Assembly (NCBI GenBank): GCA_017829075.1
Contig: JAGAJA010000093.1
Span: forward strand, 1 to 26,153
Origin: Oscillospiraceae bacterium
GTDB lineage: Bacteria; Bacillota_A; Clostridia; Oscillospirales; Ruminococcaceae
Direction: 5' to 3'
DNA: 26,153 nucleotides
The translations under genes were made by a program, and so were the position numbers. Each line of letters starts with the position of its first letter. Position 1 is the stretch's first letter. Below, in pieces: positions 23,051-26,153 of this stretch. The notes below the pieces were generated by a model. It did no database searches, was not told the origin of the DNA, and saw only the letters and a list, made by a program, of their open reading frames with translations.

Positions 23051-24229
23051 ATGAACGAACTGGAACTCAAATACGGCTGCAACCCCAATCAGAAGCCCTC
23101 TCGCATCTTCATGGCGAACGGCGCAGACCTCCCTATTGAGGTACTGAACGGCAGACCCGGCTACATCAACTTTATGGACGCATTCAACGGCTGGCAGCTT
23201 GTTAAGGAACTGAAAGCTGCGACTGGCTACCCCGCCGCAACAAGCTTCAAGCACGTTTCCCCGGCGGGAGCGGCTATCGGACTTCCGCTGACCGAAACCC
23301 TCGCAAAGATCTACTGGGTAGACGACCTCGGAGAGCTTTCTCCCCTCGCCTGCGCTTATGCAAGGGCAAGAGGCGCTGACCGTATGAGCAGCTACGGCGA
23401 CTTTATTGCACTGTCTGACGTGTGCGATGTTCCCACCGCAAGAATTATCCAGAGAGAGGTTTCCGACGGTGTTATCGCTCCGGGTTACGAGCCGGAGGCG
23501 CTGGAGATACTCAAGTCTAAGAGAAAAGGCACATACAACATCATCAAGATCGACCCGAATTATGTTCCTGAGCCTATCGAGCGCAAGCAGGTATACGGCA
23601 TTACCTTTGAGCAGGGACGCAATGAGCTTGTTATCAACGACGAGCTGTTCGCGAACATTCCCACAGAAGCAAAGGATCTGCCGGAGAGCGCAAAGCACGA
23701 CCTTGCAATCGCGCTTATCACTCTGAAATACACCCAGTCCAACTCCGTAGCGTATGCCTGCGGCGGTCAGGCTATCGGTATCGGCGCTGGTCAGCAGTCC
23801 CGTATCCACTGCACACGTCTTGCTGGAACAAAGGCAGACAACTGGTATCTCCGCCAGTCCCCGCAGGTAATGAACCTCCAGTTCGTTGACGATATCCGCC
23901 GCGCAGACCGCGACAATACCATTGACCTGTACATCGGCGAGGACTATATGGACGTGCTTGCAGAAGGCGAATGGCAGAAGTTCTTCAAGGTAAAGCCTGA
24001 GGTATTCACCCGCGAAGAAAAGCGCGCATGGCTGGATACAATGAAGGGAGTTTCCCTCGGCTCTGACGCGTTCTTCCCGTTCGGCGACAACATTGAGAGA
24101 GCGCACCGCAGCGGCGTTCAGTACATTGCACAGCCCGGCGGTTCTATCCGTGACGACAATGTAATTGAAGTGTGCAACAAGTACGGTATCACAATGGCGT
24201 TTACAGGAATTCGCCTGTTCCACCATTAA
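23051..24229 (+). CDS. Stand-alone AICAR formyltransferase (PurH C-terminal type)
   Basis: A 392-aa protein corresponding to the AICAR transformylase domain of PurH, which transfers a formyl group from 10-formyl-tetrahydrofolate to AICAR. The catalytic Lys-His pair is K67-H68 in [13 protein letters not shown]. Other landmarks are [12 protein letters not shown] at the start, [47 protein letters not shown] and [12 protein letters not shown]. No IMP cyclohydrolase domain is attached; the preceding PurO-type gene supplies it. AAAAGGAG lies eight bases upstream of the ATG, and guaA starts 16 bases downstream. Confidence 0.94.
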   Translation: MNELELKYGCNPNQKPSRIFMANGADLPIEVLNGRPGYINFMDAFNGWQLVKELKAATGYPAATSFKHVSPAGAAIGLPLTETLAKIYWVDDLGELSPLACAYARARGADRMSSYGDFIALSDVCDVPTARIIQREVSDGVIAPGYEPEALEILKSKRKGTYNIIKIDPNYVPEPIERKQVYGITFEQGRNELVINDELFANIPTEAKDLPESAKHDLAIALITLKYTQSNSVAYACGGQAIGIGAGQQSRIHCTRLAGTKADNWYLRQSPQVMNLQFVDDIRRADRDNTIDLYIGEDYMDVLAEGEWQKFFKVKPEVFTREEKRAWLDTMKGVSLGSDAFFPFGDNIERAHRSGVQYIAQPGGSIRDDNVIEVCNKYGITMAFTGIRLFHH

Positions 24230-24245
24230 TTTTTCGGAGGTAATT

Positions 24246-25787
24246 ATGTCCCACGAGTTAGTTCTTGTTCTGGATTTCGGCGGTCAGTACAATCAGCTCA
24301 TCGCCCGCCGCGTCAGAGAACACAAGATTTACTGCGAGGTTAAATCCTACAAGACCCCAGTCGAAGAGATCAAAGCGATGAATCCCAAGGGTATCATCTT
24401 CACCGGCGGCCCGAACAGCGTATATCTGGACAATTCCCCCAGAATGCCTAAGGAGATCTTTGAGATAGGAGTTCCGGTGCTGGGAATTTGTTATGGAGTT
24501 CAGTTCATGGCGTACTCCCTCGGCGGCGAGATAGGCACGGCAGTTGACAGTTCCCTGTCGGAATTCGGCAGGACGGAAACCGAGGTAGACACCTCTTCCC
24601 TGCTGTTCAAGGATATCGACAAGACCACTATCACATGGATGAGCCACAACGACTACATCAAGAAACTGCCGGAAGGATTTGAGGTATGCGCGCATACTGC
24701 AAAATGCCCCTACGCTGCAATTCAGAATGTCGAGAAGAAGTTCTACGGTGTACAGTTCCACCCGGAAGTAAATCATACAGAACGCGGCTTTGATATGCTG
24801 GGCAACTTCCTGTACAATGTCTGCGGCTGCCGCGGCGACTGGACAATGGAGAGCTACGCTGAAACTGCGATCCGCGACATTCGCGCTAAAGTTGGCGATG
24901 GAAAGGCTCTGCTGGCTCTGTCCGGCGGTGTTGACAGCTCGGTTGCCTGCAAGCTTCTTGCAAAGGCTATCGGAAGTCAGCTAACCTGCATTTTCGTTGA
25001 CCACGGACTGATGAGAAAGAACGAGGGCGACGAGGTTGAAGCTGCTTTTGCTGACAGCGGAGTTAATTTTGTTCGAGTAAATGCTGGCGAGAGATTCCTC
25101 GGCAAGCTGGCGGGAGTAACCGAGCCGGAAGCAAAGCGCAAGATAATCGGCGAGGAATTTATCCGTGTATTTGAAGAAGAAGCGAAGAAGATCGGCAGGG
25201 TTGATTACCTTGTACAAGGCACGATCTATCCGGACGTTATTGAGTCCGGTCTAGGCGATGCGGCAGTTATCAAGAGCCACCATAATGTAGGCGGTCTGCC
25301 GGATTACGTTGACTTCAAGGAGATCATCGAACCGCTGCGCCTGCTTTTCAAGGACGAGGTTCGCGCTTTGGGTACTACACTCGGTCTGGACGAAAAGCTT
25401 GTTTGGCGGCAGCCGTTCCCCGGCCCCGGACTTGCAATACGCATAATCGGCGACATCACCCCGGAAAAGGTTGCTACACTTCAGGACGCAGACGCTATCT
25501 TCCGCGAGGAGATTGCAAATGCTGGCCTTGACCGCAGCATTAACCAGTATTTCGCTGTACTGACAAATATGCGCTCAGTCGGAGTTATGGGCGACGGCAG
25601 AACCTATGATTACACGCTGGCTCTGCGCGGTGTTTCCACCAGCGACTTCATGACTGCGGACTTCTCAAGAATTCCTTACGACGTGCTGGAAAAGGTTTCT
25701 GTGAGAATCGTGAACGAGGTAAAAAATATTAATCGAATCGTTTATGATATTACTAGTAAGCCACCGGCTACTATCGAGTGGGAATGA
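24246..25787 (+). CDS. guaA: GMP synthase (glutamine-hydrolysing) GuaA
   Basis: A 513-aa GMP synthetase that aminates XMP to GMP. The N-terminal class I glutaminase has catalytic C82 (GICYGVQFM) with H172 and E174 ([12 protein letters not shown]). The PP-loop ATP pyrophosphatase is LSGGVDSSV (225-233), and the C-terminal dimer domain ends [11 protein letters not shown]. The start at 24246 was chosen for the GGAGG six bases upstream and the normal [15 protein letters not shown] beginning. The last 24 or so codons (AAT ATT AAT CGA ATC GTT TAT and so on) are AT-rich, unlike the rest of the gene, which fits replacement of the 3' end by an integrating element. The protein end remains intact. Confidence 0.97.
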   Translation: MSHELVLVLDFGGQYNQLIARRVREHKIYCEVKSYKTPVEEIKAMNPKGIIFTGGPNSVYLDNSPRMPKEIFEIGVPVLGICYGVQFMAYSLGGEIGTAVDSSLSEFGRTETEVDTSSLLFKDIDKTTITWMSHNDYIKKLPEGFEVCAHTAKCPYAAIQNVEKKFYGVQFHPEVNHTERGFDMLGNFLYNVCGCRGDWTMESYAETAIRDIRAKVGDGKALLALSGGVDSSVACKLLAKAIGSQLTCIFVDHGLMRKNEGDEVEAAFADSGVNFVRVNAGERFLGKLAGVTEPEAKRKIIGEEFIRVFEEEAKKIGRVDYLVQGTIYPDVIESGLGDAAVIKSHHNVGGLPDYVDFKEIIEPLRLLFKDEVRALGTTLGLDEKLVWRQPFPGPGLAIRIIGDITPEKVATLQDADAIFREEIANAGLDRSINQYFAVLTNMRSVGVMGDGRTYDYTLALRGVSTSDFMTADFSRIPYDVLEKVSVRIVNEVKNINRIVYDITSKPPATIEWE

Positions 25788-25790
25788 TAT
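25715..25790. other. Candidate attachment site at the guaA 3' end
   Basis: The 3' end of guaA is a known target of tyrosine-recombinase islands, with the crossover near GAGTGGGAA. Here the codons from about 25718 shift to AT-rich usage, and mobile-element-like sequence follows. The exact crossover and the other att half cannot be seen in this window. Confidence 0.45.
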
Positions 25791-25846
25791 TCTCAAACCC
25801 ACCAAAGCGCATGGTTAAGCCATTTGTAAGCCTTGAAAATCGCTTG

Positions 25847-25868
25847 TGGCAACACTTTGGCAACACTC
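25847..25868. repeat. Direct repeat TGGCAACACT, probable integrase arm sites
   Basis: TGGCAACACT occurs at 25847-25856 and 25858-25867, an 11-bp period, shortly downstream of guaA. Short direct repeats of this kind flank attachment sites as integrase arm-binding sites; this role is inferred. Confidence 0.45.
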
Positions 25869-25880
25869 TATAAAAATTCG

Positions 25881-25913
25881 GAGCTGACCGTGGAATAATC
25901 GGTCAGCTCTTTT
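25881..25913 (+). terminator. Intrinsic terminator downstream of guaA
   Basis: GAGCTGACCG (25881-25890) and CGGTCAGCTC (25900-25909) form a perfect 10-bp stem followed by TTTTG. It likely ends the purine transcript, or the minus-strand transcript if read from the other side. Confidence 0.85.
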
Positions 25914-25946
25914 GTATCTATATTGATTATTACTGAAAAGAAAAAT

Positions 25947-25971
25947 GCGACGGTTCGCGACGGTTGCGACG
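25947..25971. repeat. Short direct repeat GCGACGGTT
   Basis: GCGACGGTT at 25947-25955 and 25957-25965, then GCGACG at 25966-25971, give a roughly 10-bp period, like small iterons or an operator. They lie 18 bases past the stop of the partial minus-strand gene. Confidence 0.5.
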
Positions 25972-25988
25972 ATATTTAGAGTGCTTGG

Positions 25989-26153
25989 TTAATCGTCGCA
26001 CAAAGTGAGCCTAATCGTCCGGCTCTCATGACCGTGAGATTTCTCGTAACGAACCTTGTGTTCTTCCCAAAGCCGGCGTGCGTTGATGTTCAGCTTGCGG
26101 GAAAGTGCATTGGCGGAAAGCTCTGTACCAAGCAGTTCTTTTAGCGCGGTTGC
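25989..26153 (-). CDS. C-terminal fragment of a probable mobile-element ATPase/primase
   Basis: A minus-strand reading frame stays open from the window edge to the TAA at 25991-25989, giving the last 54 residues. It includes ELLGTELSANALSRKLNI, LWEEHKVRYEKSHGHESRT and the end IRLTLCDD. This short winged-helix-like tail resembles the C-termini of AAA ATPase/primase-helicase replication proteins on clostridial integrative elements. The rest of the gene is outside the window, so the assignment is tentative. It supports an integrative element next to guaA. Confidence 0.55.
   Translation of the reverse strand, partial: ATALKELLGTELSANALSRKLNINARRLWEEHKVRYEKSHGHESRTIRLTLCDD

Noticed and set aside
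22493..24226. Very long open frame (577 codons) antisense to the IMP cyclohydrolase and AICAR transformylase genes
   Set aside because: Both opposite-strand genes are clear family members. The antisense frame has no family motif or credible ribosome binding site and arises from codon bias of the sense genes.

Overview
The window looks like a chromosomal segment of an anaerobic Clostridia member, most likely a Ruminococcus-like species of the Oscillospiraceae. The evidence is mid-GC composition, strong AGGAGG-type ribosome binding sites, sigma-A promoters with 17-bp spacers, a CIRCE operator, cytoplasmic GH2 and GH27 glycosidases, and a split PurO plus stand-alone AICAR transformylase in place of bifunctional PurH. 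No species can be named from sequence alone.

Left part (1-4270). One copy of a hairpin-rich dispersed repeat is cut by the window edge. Two tandem small heat-shock genes follow on the minus strand, behind a sigma-A promoter whose -35 box lies inside a CIRCE element. A plus-strand operon then encodes a TetR regulator, an NAD(P)H-dependent flavin oxidoreductase and a transmembrane methyl-accepting chemotaxis-type protein. It ends at a bidirectional terminator.

Middle part (4282-13206). A minus-strand operon encodes a membrane-anchored class C beta-lactamase-like serine hydrolase, a TIM-barrel sugar isomerase/epimerase, a ThuA-like protein and a 62-aa protein. Its promoter carries the same GYAAC-N4-GTTRY palindrome as the TetR promoter, so the two units may form one regulon. 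Upstream lie a minus-strand GH2 glycosidase-nitroreductase pair, tRNA-Ser(CGA), a palindrome island holding a second copy of the dispersed repeat, and a plus-strand operon of a GH27 glycosidase and an HD phosphohydrolase.

Right part (13313-25787). This is a long purine biosynthesis cluster on the plus strand: purE, purC, a Cys-less PurF paralogue, purF, purM, two related unknown genes, purN, another unknown gene, a MITE-like palindrome, a methyltransferase, purO-type IMP cyclohydrolase, AICAR transformylase and guaA. Together these cover PRPP to phosphoribosylamine, formyl transfer to GAR, AIR formation, carboxylation, SAICAR synthesis, the last two steps to IMP, and XMP to GMP. purD, purL, purB, purK and guaB are not in the window. 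The purE leader carries a 28-codon ORF with a good ribosome binding site that ends four bases before an intrinsic terminator, which suggests attenuation.

Right edge (about 25715-26153). The last codons of guaA shift to AT-rich usage. They are followed by short direct repeats and the C-terminal end of a probable mobile-element replication protein. This fits an integrative element inserted at the 3' end of guaA.
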